NCBI GenBank assembly: GCA_948567375.1
Contig: OX419762.1
Location: 17,490,001-17,554,000, forward strand
DNA: 64,000 nucleotides
Direction: 5' to 3'
From: Lunularia cruciata
Taxonomy: Eukaryota > Streptophyta > Marchantiopsida > Lunulariales > Lunulariaceae
Under the pieces are notes generated by a model, which worked only from the letters and a program-made list of their open reading frames with translations, was not told the origin of the DNA and searched no databases. This document shows, piece after piece, positions 12,680-23,735 of the stretch. How positions within the stretch are numbered: position 1 is the first letter of the stretch; each line of letters begins with the position of its first letter. The translations under genes and the position numbers were made by a program.

Positions 12680-14462
12680 GTTTAGAGCCATTAAATAATG
12701 AAAGGCACAAGAGACTCTTAGGCCAATGGAAGTTTATCTTTCAAATTTCAAATCATGACCTATAATTTCTATGTCATGAAGACTCATAAATCCTTTTCAA
12801 TGTGAATAAAGTGGTTGAAGAATTTGCTTATGCAAGAGGGATTGGTTTCACACTTGCCACTGTAAAACCAAAACATATTTCATCAAAGGAGTAGGCCAAT
12901 ATGCATAACAAAGCTTATGCTACAATGGAAGTTCATTTATTGAACAATGTGCTTATCTAAGTTCTTCATGAAAGAGCCAAGGCAATATATTGTGCGGAAC
13001 AAGACTAAAAATCTCTATATGACAAGGTTGATTTCCAATCAAATCTACCACAAAAGGTATCTCTGCAAGTTAAGGATGGTAGAGGGTGGTAATCTTCAAG
13101 ATCATTTGAGTAAATTTAGTTGGCATCCTTGAGCTTGAATTGATTGGTTTGAATTTGAACAAAGTGCATCAAGGTATGCATTTGCATTATCTTGTAAGAG
13201 TGGAACTACAATTAGCTATTGTAAGGAGATTCCCAAGTTGGCCAAGAAAAATGCCACTTTGCTTTTTGATAATATTATATGGTAGAGTCATTCAAAGGAT
13301 GATAAGAATTTTGCTTTGGTGATTTGGTGCATATCTAAGGAATTTTTGATAGGAGGTTGTAATAAGAGTATATTAAAGTCCAAAGCCAAGGAAGATGATA
13401 TCAAGAAGAAGAAGTTTATATGCTAGAATTGTGGAAGTATTAATCACTTCAAGAAGGATTATCCCATCTCTTCTTTCAACAAACATGTTTGGCTTCTTCT
13501 TTGCTTCACACTCATCTAATGTAATTGTTTTGGTTTTTATAAGGTTTTATTCTATTTGTTGAATCAAAATCAAGAGTCAAATGACTTTTGGATTCCAATT
13601 GCTCTTACATATATCTCCCAAAAAGGAGTTTTCTATGACTATGGTGCCAAAGAATGTGAACACATGCTCCTTGGTGATGCTTCTCCATATAAAATTTTAG
13701 AAAAGAGCTCTTCAAGATAAGAATATATGATGGTGTGGTTAGGACTTAAACCAATATGAGATACATCCTTAATTTAATACAAGTTTGATTTCCTTATATA
13801 CTTATGAGTAAAGGTAGAGTTCTCAAGGTTTTCAAGAAGAGGAAACTCTTAATGAATGAAAGGAACTTTTGGAACCTTTAATGATTAGTTGGAGACATAA
13901 ATTTAGTTTATAGTTCTTGCACTTTAACTCTAGTGTTAAGTGTTACACATTGTGGGATTTAGAAGCTAGCTAGTTACTTGTAAATAAAGATGTGATTTTG
14001 ATGCGTCTACATCATCCATGTAAAAAGATGATTCTTTGGCAAAATTTGAACCTCCTTCTAGCATGTAAGTTAAGTTGGAGAAGTGTCAAATGAATTTAAG
14101 GTTGCACAATCTTCTTCTACATATTTGCATTGATTGTGGAATATGCTCCACAATCAATGCAATGATGTATATCTACTTGTAAGTACAATCTTCCAAATTG
14201 GACCAAGATCCTTTGGTAGATGAACTTGCAATTATACTACTTGCAAAGGATGGAGATCTTTCTAGCTTTAAGGAGGCAACGTAGTTTCCTCCTCAAAGCT
14301 ATGATAATTAAATAAAATAGAAGCCATAGATAAAGAAATTAACTCTTTGATAATTAATGGTACATGGTGTTTGGTGAATCTACCAAGATGTTATAATGTG
14401 ATAGATGTACAAGAAGATGCAAGATGGGATGAAGTTATAGCTTACCCAAAGCTATTGTGTGA
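12680..14462 (+). pseudogene. Ty1/copia retrotransposon relic (gag, protease, start of RT)
   Basis: Fragments appear in Ty1/copia order across shifting frames. Around 12900-13130 is a gag-like stretch with KIYxKRYLCKLRMVEGG-type wording (the frame near 12947 reads LCKLRMVEGGNLQDHLSKF). Around 13425-13470 is a degenerate CCHC knuckle: Cys, a stop, then NCGSINHFKKD with the last Cys changed to Tyr. Around 13590-13800 is protease-like sequence (DFWIPIALTYI, then a GDASPYKI segment). Around 14220-14410 is the copia RT N-terminus with EINSLIINGTWCLVNLP. The integrase and most of RT are missing, and stops and frameshifts are frequent, so this is a dead remnant. Family X copy X3 begins immediately after it and may have truncated it. 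Confidence 0.65.
14125..14162 (+). repeat. Perfect 16-bp hairpin
   Basis: The left stem at 14125-14140 and the right stem at 14147-14162 are perfectly complementary around the 6-base loop ATATGC. The hairpin lies inside the copia relic, where no coding reason for it is apparent. Confidence 0.8.
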
Positions 14463-15640
14463 TGTCACAACATTTGTAGCACCAAAGCTAGTTTGTTCAA
14501 ACATTGTAGTGATAGTCTTGACGGTTAGAGTTGCAATAGTAGTTGCTCAAAGACTACTTAGTGATTGCCAAATTTCCGATAAGGATTATTGATCATATTA
14601 TGGGACCCAACATGTTTGAACAATGTTACTATTTGTACCATTAAATGTGCCATCAACAACACCATTAGGGTAGGAGTTCCAAGTTGAGCAAAGGAGTATA
14701 CCTTTGAAGTACAACTCCAAAGAGTTTTCTCTCATGTTGAGCCTTTGTGTTCTTGGCTATAGTGGACAAAAGCTGGAGAGTATTCACCTAAAATCCTTGA
14801 GCTAGAGTAGCTTGACTATAATCAATGCACATTTTTGGAAAATTATTGAGTTGAGGATTGATCTTTTATCCAAGTTGAGACTAAATTAATTACATTAGAG
14901 AAGTGATGTCAATGGGAAATTGGATGTAGAAACTAAATGCATTGGTGGTATCCCTAAGCTTGGTGGGATTGTTGGTATCTATGATTGATGTTACTTGATT
15001 TATTTTTAGGTGTGTGGATTAGCTATGGAAACCATGCTCAATTTGCTATACATTTGATAGTGGGATAGATAATGGGCAAAAATTCTATTCAAATTTCTCA
15101 TAATTGAGTCAATTTGAGACAATGGGTGTTTGATTTGAGTTCAAGGAGATAAAATCAAGGTCAATTTGGTGCAATTGAGCCCAAGGTGTAGAATGGAAGG
15201 TGAAATTGAGAACCCATCTCCTTGAATTAGAGATTTGGAAATCCCCATCCACTCAATTTGGTTCAATTTGACAATTAACAAAAGATTTGACAATCAGCCA
15301 AGTATAATGTTGGTCTATCAAATTGGAATTTCTTTTCTAAATTTAGAGGTCAAGTTGATGGAAGTTGTCCAAAGTTAGAGGTTGCACGAGTATGCTCAAA
15401 TTGCCTTAGTTAGTGCTCAAGTTAATGGAGGTTAGCCAAATTTAGAAAGGGTTCAAATTAACAAGATAAAAGGCCTCATTTGGGCATTTAGAGGCTTTGA
15501 GATATAAGGCTATGGGGTAGAGAGGCTATAAAGGCCTAGAAGGGCCAACAAGCTAGCTTATTGGCTTGAGGCTAGCCAACTTAGTTGAGTTTTGGTAGTT
15601 TGTGGTAGTTATGTGATAAAATTTGCACACCTTTCAAGAT
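14463..15640 (+). mobile_element. X3: 5' end of a family X element (A1 plus leader)
   Basis: From 14463 (TGTCAC then CATTTGTAG) the sequence follows the A segment of X1 in the opposite orientation, with clear landmarks: TGTTGAGCCT, CTTGGCTATxGTGGACA and GCTTGACTATAATCA. At about 14910 the A segment runs directly into ATTACATTAGAGAAGTGA, which corresponds to the A1-to-internal junction of X1. The later AAGGCCTCATTTGG and GGCCTAGAAGGGCCA stretches (15470-15550) match the untranslated leader of X1. No B segment lies between A and the internal part, so X3 independently supports the A1-internal junction. It is strongly diverged and is cut off by the Y fragment. Confidence 0.7.
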
Positions 15641-16629
15641 TATGCGCAACATATCTCTGGTTCTAAACTTGTTACATGTGTCCTTACACCAAGCTAAGCC
15701 TCATCTTCTTATTGCTCAAAATCAGCTTAATCAATATGTTGATAGACATTATCATGGCTACACATTCCAAATAGGCAATAATGTCATGCTTTCCTCCAAT
15801 AACCTTCCTTTCCACTTGACACCCAACTTTGTAAACTTACTCTTATTAGATAGATCTATTTGATATTACTCATATTATTTCTCTTATTGCCTACAAACTT
15901 GCACTTCCTAGTCATATGATGATCCATCTTGTCTTCTATGTTTTAAATTTAGAATCCTTGGTTTCTAATCCACCTTCCTTCCTAATTGTCCCCAACTGCC
16001 TACTCTTCCAATCTTTGTTAACAATCATGAAGAATACCAAGTGAACCATATTATTACCTACAATGACATCCAAAGTGGCTGGCAATGACAAATCAAGTAT
16101 AGAGTCCTCTAGAAAAGATATCCACTTCATGATGCCAAAAGGTAACCTCTTCCTCATTTAAAAAATGCTCAAATTGCCATACAAGATTTCAAAGACTCTA
16201 TGGCAACAAGACATTACCAATTAGCAATAAGGGAATATTAATAACATGGAGCTAGCCAAAGAGTTAGCAAAATCATCTAAATATTGCAAATAGAAGGTAT
16301 AACTAGGATAATCTAGGAAAGCTAAGAATGTTGTAGAAGCATCTAGGAAGCTTCTTAGTGAGAAACTTCTAGGAACTTCCTAAGGTTGAATAACTTTATC
16401 CCAACTTAAAAAGCTAGTTTAGCTTGTACACCAAGCAGATTACTAGCTTGGCTTGCACTCCAAGAAAGGAAACTTTTAGAAGGAACCTTTTGGGAAGCTT
16501 CTTAGGTGTCTTACATATAGCTTCCTTATAAACCAAAGCCCAACTCAGGCTTGGTATTTGGAGTTCTCCTCAAGCAAGAGTTTCTAATATGCTCTTCCAT
16601 TCCCTTATGTCTCTCCTTGGTCTCTTACA
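15641..16629 (+). pseudogene. Y0: 3' fragment of a family Y Ty3/gypsy element with its LTR
   Basis: The first part (15642-15863) matches the integrase C-terminal region of Y1, with HLLIAQNQLNQYVDRH against HLLVAQNCQNQYADHH in Y1. Remnants of the following linker and chromodomain region run to about 16190. A decayed LTR follows at about 16240-16629. It keeps the GGAAGCTTCTTA-type repeats and the terminal CTCCTTGGTCTCTTACA. No TSD was identified. Internal frameshifts show that it is long dead. Confidence 0.65.
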
Positions 16630-18570
16630 AAGACCAAAGAAAAGAAAAGAGTGTTACATGGCGAAAAAAGATTGTTTCAATTCAGATGACCTTTATGCAA
16701 CTATGTAGAGAGTTAGAAGAATTTGTTAAGGAGTTTGTTGATTTCAAGGTGAAATTGGTCAGAGCAAAGGAAAGGCAAAGACCACCTCATATACTCAACC
16801 CAACATATGGTGCATACCTTCTAGTAAGCCAAGACATGCTAATATGGAGTGTTTGTCTTTACATCCCACTTACTCAATGCAAAAGATAGGATGTGATCCT
16901 ATATGGTAAGACTAAAAGTACTATGTAGAGGAGGATGAGCAAGTTTCTGAAATATAGGAAATGCTTACTATAACTCCAAAATCTCCCATCACTATACCAA
17001 GGTATGTGCACAAGGAGTATGCAAGCAATGAACCATCATAAAGAATCATGCTTTTGAGGCAAAATATAATTCTACATACATGTTACAACTATAGAGCTCC
17101 AAGCATTGGTCATTAAATTTCCTAGAGCCTTGGAAAATTATTTTCTATATTGCATTCTATTCAAATTGCAAAGGTGCTTGGTCATATTGTAGAAAAAGTC
17201 CTTAGCCACCTACACCAAAGCCAACCCTAAACCATTAAAAACCCTAAACACCTAATACTCTAACTCTAAACCCTTAACCCAAAAACCTAACCCCTCAAAC
17301 TACAAAGATAGATACTAATATACATTGTGTTACTTTGGAGGAATTAGGTGAAGATGAAAACATTCCATCTGAAGAATAAGAAGAAGAAGGATGGCCCAAT
17401 CTAGAGTTAAATCAAGTTGATATGATATCATGAAAGAAACTTGCAAAAGAGACCTCTTCTTCAAAGGAGAAAATATGAGTAAATAGAGCAAGCAAAAGGA
17501 AGTCCTTTCTAAGAAGGAAAGGAAACAGCTAGAGAAGGCTAAGACAAAGAAGTTGCAAACTAAGGAGAAAAGTAAAGCAATCCTAAATGCAAAGACACAA
17601 GAACATTTAGAAGACATGTCTCCACAATTCTTTATTGATATTTAAAAAGAAGTTCAAGATTTACTACAAGAAGAAATTTGGAAGCTGCAACTAGTACCTC
17701 CATTTCAAAAGGAGTCCCTTTTGTTACCATACTCAAAAGAGAATCTAAAACCAGTCCAAGGATATTGCTAGTAGAGGATCCTACTTGGGAGAGTCATATC
17801 TTGAAAAATCCTATTAAAAAAATATCCTCTTCCAAAGGATGAGACTTAGATCAAGAAGAAGTAGAGGAAAGCTAGATCTTTACTTGGGGTAATACAAAAT
17901 CATACTATTGAAGATTTGACATCTTCAAAGGTAGATGCAACATTTAAGCAATTGTAGGAGGACAACAAAGTATACAAGTTTCAGCTAGCAATAGCTCTTA
18001 GGCAAGTGAACAAGTGGTTGGAACAAGAAGCAAGATGATCTATTTGTTATTTAATGCATAGAGTTTGAATATTTGGGTTCTCCAAAGGTAGATTTATAGA
18101 TCATAGGTTGTGTAATCAAGTTTATCCCTATATTTTCTAGGTTAGGAGTCAATGTAATGATAGAGGAAACAACTCATAAGGTTTGAGCCCACACCTTGGA
18201 TCTTGAGATTTGCAAATCAGACATGAAGAAAATCTTGGGGGCTTTTGTCTTACACCTTAACCACAATAGGTGGAGTGCCCTTCCATTGACCTAAATTTTT
18301 TTCATCTTATAACAAAGATTGGTTATCCTCTATTTATAGGGAGACCTTGGTTATATGGAGCCCAAGTGAATGTACATTAGTATTGGCACATGCTCAAATT
18401 CCAAGATCCTAAAGAAAAAGACTAGAGGATAGTTACATTGTAATGGAAGAAGATCACTCATCTCAATGAAATGATTTTTTCAAAAAAAGAGTCTATTGAG
18501 AGTTTGTTGGAAGATAGCTTGGAGAATTCTTTGGAAGAAGACATTGCTAATTACCTAAAGTGTAACAAAG
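16630..18570 (+). pseudogene. V: gag/protease region of an old Ty3/gypsy relic
   Basis: AT-rich sequence with many stops. Near 18130-18200 it reads LGVNVMIEETTHK, resembling the SVNVM-EET signature after the protease active site in plant Ty3 elements. Near 18330-18370 it reads GDLGYMEPK, resembling the usual GRPWLYGAK. Upstream (16640-17000 and 17330-17620) are lysine/glutamate-rich stretches compatible with gag. Together with the RT/RNase H remnants after 19309, this looks like one element later split by the solo LTR of family Z. The assignment is by remembered family wording and is tentative. Confidence 0.45.
17221..17300 (+). repeat. Degenerate telomere-like CCCTAAA repeats
   Basis: Two exact CCCTAAA units (17225-17231 and 17242-17248) lie in about 80 bp of related C/T/A motifs (CTCTAAACCCTTAACCC). 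CCCTAAA is the plant telomere unit. The repeat is too degenerate for a recent telomere capture. Confidence 0.5.
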
Positions 18571-19308
18571 TGTAATACCAGGAGCTAGCTATATGATCTA
18601 GATGTGAAATTCAGTTTGGTAAAATCTAGAATGATGTTATACATGATGGTCAAAATAGATAAGATAGAAGTATCACCAAAAGAGTACTTTTACTAATAGG
18701 GCAGAAATCAAAATAGACTTGAGAACCTTAGAACCAATAGCTAGACATATGATTTAAAGGTGAGAATTGGTTTGGTAACATTTGGAAGGATGTTACACAT
18801 GATGGACTAAACAGATCAGAAAGAGGTATCACCAAAAGGGGACTTCTACTAATAGAGTAAGAACCAAAATATACCTAAAATCTTTGAAGGCAATTTCGGA
18901 GGCCTAGACGGATGAATTAGGCCTCGAAAATGTGCAGATTCCCCCCCCCCCAACAGAGGAAAGGCTGGCCTTCCGTCCCCCCTGCTTTGTCTCATCGAGA
19001 GCTTTCCAACGGTACCTTACGTGATTCTGAGATTCCTACAAGAAGATTCTCTAAAAGATTCCCTCTGGTCAAAGCTTGTTTGACCAACCAGATAGGACCT
19101 AGACCAGACATGTCATCCATCCAAGTAAGTAATCCAAGGGTGGAGCTTGCTGACATGTCATCTATCTGTGTCCCCAATCCTAGGGTGGAGCTTCCTTGGA
19201 GGAGATCCTCTTTGTCTATATAATAAAGAGAAGGTGCTCCCTTGGGGCATCGAATGTTTGAGTGTGCAATCTGTGTTTTCTCTCTTCTCTTGTCCTCAGA
19301 GCATTACA
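18571..19308 (+). mobile_element. Solo LTR of family Z
   Basis: 738 bp starting TGTAATACCA and ending GCATTACA. It aligns along its whole length to the LTRs of the full element at 51752-58363. It is flanked by a perfect 5-bp TSD, CAAAG (18566-18570 and 19309-19313). It retains the TATA-type sequence TATATAATAAAGAG and a C-rich run near 18941. It arose by LTR-LTR recombination of a full copy that had inserted into relic V. Confidence 0.95.
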
Positions 19309-20760
19309 CAAAGTCAAAGAGGAAAAAGGGTATGACAACTCCAAGGGCCATGAGTAACATTCAGCCTTGTTAGAACCAACCATGTAAGTCATATGGAAAG
19401 AATCATCAACCTATACAACTGTCAAGAATTAGTCATAGCTGAAGGCCAGATGTTGAAAATGTTCAAGCAATTCTCTCTAAACAAGCATGAAAAATATGTG
19501 GTATTTTTTTAATGGTATCAAGACATTTTCACTTGGAAGATGGAGCAAATGCTTTGATTTCCTAGATAGTTTGGCAAGTATAAGATCAACTTGGAAGAAG
19601 GTGTAATCTCAAATTTTTAAAGGCAATATAGACTCAACCCAAAGTAATCATTAGTGAAAGATGAGATAGATAAGTATATCTAGGTTGGTATTATTTTTCC
19701 TATACTCAATAACAAGTGGGTTTCTCCCATTGTAGTTGTGCTTGAGAAGAAGCGTACAAAGATCAGAGTTTGTTAGAAATTTTGGAAGTTAAATGGAGCT
19801 ACATAGAAGGATCATCATCTACTACCATTCATAGATGCCATTCTAGATCAAGTTGCATGTTACAATTTCTTAGATGGGATTTCATATATAACCAAGTTTC
19901 CATTCAAGAAGAAGATAGGAGTAAGACTACCTTTACTATAGGTTAAAGCACATGTGTATTCATGTGTGCCCATTGATTTTTGTGATGCACATGAATATTT
20001 TGAAAGAATGCTAATAATTTTTTTTTAATAATTGCCTTTGGAAGCTTTTAGAAGTACTCATAGATGATTTTTTCATTTTTGGCCAAAGAGAGGATCATTT
20101 AAATTTTCTTTGGCAAACCTTTGAGCATTGTCAAGCTATATGATTTTCCCTTCACCCAAAGAATTATTTCTTTGTAATGAAAAAGGAGATACTACTTGGA
20201 CACCACGTATCAAGTAGAGACATTTAGGTGGATTTTGAGAAGGTTAAGATTATCCAAGGTGTTGAAACTCCAAAGATTTTGAGAGAACTTTATGCCTTCC
20301 CAGGCCATGTAGCGTAGTATCAAAGATTCATTGTTAACTATGCAGTTTTGGCAACACTCCTTACAAAGTTGCTAAAGAAGTCCAAAGAAGCAAGAGGAGT
20401 ACTTTGTTACTTTGAAGACTAAGTTGGTGGAAGCTCCAATGATGAGAGCACTTGATTGGGAATGTACATTTCATATTAATGTAGATACTTCTTCAATAGT
20501 AGTGGGAGTAGTGTTGAGTCAAAAAATGACAAAAAGAATATTTATTTTGTATATTATGCCAATAGGTAGTTGTTCACCACAAAAAGAAAATATTCTACTA
20601 TAGAGAGAGAAGCTCCAAGGATGATGTATGCTTGCAAGAAGCTTTTGCTATACTCCGGTGATCATTTTACCAATCAAGGCAATGCACTTGTGGTACCCAC
20701 ATATTTTTTGATGAGTTTTGAAGAAGAAGTCTATTGAGGAAGCCAAATTACAAAGAAAAG
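19309..20760 (+). pseudogene. V: reverse transcriptase / RNase H relic
   Basis: Plus-strand remnants in Ty3 order. Around 19690-19890 the sequence reads VGIIFPI then NKWVSPIVVVLEKKRTKIRV, then a LN-AT-KDHHLLPF segment and ILDQVACYNFLDG, all hallmarks of the RT fingers/palm. A later stretch, about 20270-20600, resembles the RT connection and RNase H start (ALDWECTFHINVDTSS near 20445 in the place of the usual DAS motif). Stops and frameshifts are frequent and the YxDD box is not intact. It probably belongs with 16630-18570. Confidence 0.55.
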
Positions 20761-22286
20761 AATGGACTTATGTGTCTTTGGAGTAAACCCAAAGAAGTCG
20801 ACCTTGGGTCGGGAACTAGAAGTACTCGGATGGGATTACAAAGAGATAAATCCAAAGAAGTGCATCTTTGGAATGAGAAGTAAAGGCCAATACAAAGAAG
20901 ATGTAATAACCTTTCTACGTGTCAGGCCAGCCAAGAGAGTACACTTAAAGAAATGACAGGAGCAGGAGAAGAACACCTTGGAAGTGATAGGAAACAAACA
21001 TACAAAAGAATTGGGGGTCAATTTTGAAATATACTAAAGAATGACTGCACTTTGAGGTACTATAAAATTACAATTTCACAGGAGGAAACCAAACATGTCT
21101 AGTAGATACCTTATCCCTATGAGTAGTCATCTTGCATTAATGCATGTCAAGAAGCTGATTGAGAGTGAAATTTTCCAAAGTCCAGAAGGGGTTATAGTGT
21201 TGCATCCAGGAGAGAGGATAATCTTCTTGTGCCAAAGAACTAGTGAGAAGATCGTGGCAAAGAAGACAAAGAATGCACTTGTAGTGAGGAGTTTTGCAAT
21301 TTGGCAATTAGATGTTGTAGCTAGAATCAAAGGCCTAAATAGACTTCAAATCACATTCCTGGCATGGAATTGGAATGTTAGTTTTCCAAGCATCATGGTA
21401 GAGATAATTGCCAGTAATTGTGAGGAAGGTCCCAAAGTTATGAGGAAGAAAGGAAATATGGCTCAATGGAATGAGTCGGATTGGAAGCTAGAACTGGGGA
21501 AGGAAGCATGAGATGTAAATGAGGTCACTTTTTATAGGAAGTGTGACACTGCAGATGAAACTACTAAGATTAGGAATTCATTCTTTGCTTTACGAACTAA
21601 CAATTGCTACAAAGTCCTATCATGATCCAATTAAGCAAAGCATTGTGGGAGTGATCATGGCAATGTTCAAGCCCAAGAAAAACAACTTATGTGAATATGC
21701 AGTAGGCAGTCTTCTTCCACCAGATGTTTGCAGGAGAGAAGGTGAATTGGGCAAAGTGCTCCCATCAAAGAACAAGGCAGGTGATTTTCAATTGGAGGAC
21801 CAATTCACCACCACACTACTTCACACTATTTGCAACACATTTCCACTTGGGATTAAATCTGTTGACAAGGGAGGAGAGGCAGCATATGGTTTTGCATTTC
21901 CATCCCAATCTTTCACGAGAAGCGGATGAAGGGGAGCAATAATACTTTTTGCAACTGCAAGCCAATGACAATCATTTCATCAAAATGGGATAGAGGGAGA
22001 TGGTGGAAGGAAGAAGTCTGAAGACGAAGAAGCGGACTAAAACCAAAGAAGTAGCCTTACCCTAGCCAAAACAATAGACCCAAAGACTCAATTTGTGAGG
22101 TAAGAAGGTGGTGAAAGATAAGGCTTTAGAGATAGAGTCCAAAGGAGAGATAGAATCCAAGAGAGGAGACTCCAAAGAAGTTCAACTCACATTATAGAGT
22201 GAGGAGTTTGGGAGTGAGAGTGAAGGTGAAGAAGAAGTCCAACAATCAGTTGAGGCAAAAGATGATGAGGCGTTCCATGTGGCGAT
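20761..22286 (+). other. Open frames of unknown origin, probably the tail of relic V
   Basis: Three overlapping plus-strand frames stand out for an AT-rich relic: 21095-21511 (138 codons), 21519-21929 (136 codons) and 21724-21942. I recognise no domain. The 21724 frame contains GEKVNWAKC and NLLTREERQHM, which look protein-like rather than random, so a frameshifted gene of a retroelement is likely. The region ends with a Glu/Lys-rich stretch and stops abruptly at X1. Confidence 0.35.
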
Positions 22287-22392
22287 TGTCGTGCGTATAT
22301 ACATCGCTACACAACATACATCGCTGTCAACATCATACACTATAAAAGCACAACTCACACATAAGTCATGTATAGACTCTAAAGTGCCACAA
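22287..22392 (-). repeat. B2 segment of X1
   Basis: 106 bp forming the outer 3' end of X1 in coding orientation. It is nearly identical to B1 at 22845-22950. It contains TATAAAAG on the plus strand at 22341-22348, antisense to the coding strand. Confidence 0.9.
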
Positions 22393-22842
22393 TAATCAGA
22401 TTGCTTAACACTTTCAACTCAACTCAACTCAGATCAGTACTTGATCTGTCACTCTATAAACTGCCAACAACTAGGCACTGATTACAGTCAAGCCACACCC
22501 ACTCAAGCGTAGAGAATCCAGGTGACGCTCACCGGCCTCTGTCCACCATAGCCAGGAACTCGAAGGCTCAACATCAGAGAAGTGAGCTCTTTGGAGCTCA
22601 CCTTCGAAACTATACCCCCTGGACTCGAGCTAGCCCTAAAACCCTAACGGTCCCGCTGACGGCACACTTGACGGTGCAAACGGTGCAAAGTGACGGTGGG
22701 TCCCACCGTGAAGTCAGCACCCCGAACACAAAATCTAACCGTCGGAAAGTAGTCCTTGAGAAACTGCTAGAATAACTCTAACTACCATCACTGGAACTCC
22801 AGTGTCCGAGCATCTAGATGCGGAACTACAAATGGCGTGACA
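22393..22842 (-). repeat. A2 segment of X1
   Basis: 450 bp matching A1 at 27937-28385 with about 16 differences, mostly transitions. It is continuous with B2 on one side and separated from B1 by the 2-bp spacer GT (22843-22844). Confidence 0.9.
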
Positions 22843-22844
22843 GT

Positions 22845-22950
22845 TGTCGTGCGTATATACATCGCTACACAACATACATCGCTGTCAACATCATACACTA
22901 TAAAAGCACAACTCACACATAAGTCATACATAGACTCTAAAGTGCCACAA
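22845..22950 (-). repeat. B1 segment of X1
   Basis: 106 bp matching B2. It directly follows the internal region, just after a G-rich stretch (on the minus strand AGGGGGGCGA at about 22951-22962) that resembles a polypurine tract. Confidence 0.9.
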
Positions 22951-23124
22951 TCGCCCCCCTAGCTGGCGGTTAGGTCCCTCTAACTCCAGATAGCCATCTA
23001 CTCTAAGTATATGGTATACCCTCTAATGGGCAAAGATCAGGAGGCCGAGTGCTATGGAACCCCATCGTTAGTCGCCTGTCTGCAATCTATACCATATAAA
23101 GAATGAACTAGCTATAGGTCAAGT

Positions 23125-23312
23125 ACATCTAGGACATAACCACTATCCCTGAGGAACCACCGTGAGGGGAGGAGTCATACATGCCATATGCCATCCTCTC
23201 GAACAGCTATCACACACTAACATAGTAGCAGCTCCACCAGAAGAGCCACATAACATACACCTCAAGCCTGCACGTACAAGTGCCAAGCTTGGGTCCATAG
23301 TACCATCAATGG
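23125..23312 (-). pseudogene. PHD finger at the 3' end of the X1 coding region
   Basis: Minus-strand frame reading IDGTMDPSLALVRAG and then a C4HC3 PHD-type finger: CMLCG, an eight-residue spacer, LVCDSCSRGWHMAC, TPPLTVVPQG, then after one stop WLCPRC. All eight zinc ligands are present: CxxC, CxxC, HxxC and CxxC. PHD fingers usually read histone H3 tails; in a retroelement such a module could help target integration. X2 has the same module directly after the integrase C-terminal region, which shows its native position. Here it is out of frame with the methyltransferase, and a TAG interrupts it before the last CxxC. Confidence 0.8.
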
Positions 23313-23735
23313 AACGTTCTCCAAAAGGTAAGCTGGAGAAACAGACTGATGAACCTGGAGATGTCGTAATATCCGTAACATCTCCCAAAACACACCAGAA
23401 CGAGGATCCTGAAGACCCAAACCGCGGCCCGCACGTGTATGTCCCTGACATGGCCATCCAGAAATCACCAAGTGAATAGGCCCATGTCTCTCTAGGTCAT
23501 GCGCCCCCAGTAAGGAAATGTCTCTTGGTAAGGCCTTCTGGTAACCTCTGACTGTTGACATCGGTAATAACTCCGGATACCGATAGGCCAAGTGTGCCAC
23601 ATGATGTAGAGAGACTCACCTAGCAATCTCATCTCTCTCTACATACAAGTACCTTTGTACTCGGATACCCGCCTGTAACACCGTAGCTAGTCCGGTGCTG
23701 ATCCCGCCAAACAACTCTAATAGACATATCCCCTC
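23313..23735 (-). pseudogene. C5-cytosine DNA methyltransferase domain (truncated) in X1
   Basis: Same frame as gag and protease. Motif I is LLELFGGISTGLATVLQAG, then RYLYVERDE (motif II-like), PRDIS (motif III-like), the catalytic motif IV ISGWPCQGHTRAGRG with the nucleophile Cys at about 23448-23450, GLQDPRSG, and motif VI AYLLENV at about 23313-23321. This order and spacing define AdoMet-dependent C5 methyltransferases. A single TGA (23616-23618), probably a decayed CGA, interrupts it. Sequence after ENV, including the target-recognition region and motifs IX-X, is gone: the frame runs into the PHD segment, which marks the internal deletion. The spacing of motifs I and IV is reminiscent of DNMT3/DRM-like enzymes, while Pro-Cys-Gln is the commoner eukaryotic form; I do not assign a subfamily. 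The family transfers methyl groups to cytosine in DNA. This copy is not expected to be active. Confidence 0.85.

Noticed and set aside
23162-23479. Plus-strand frame of 105 codons
   Set aside because: It is a shadow of the PHD and methyltransferase coding sequence on the minus strand.
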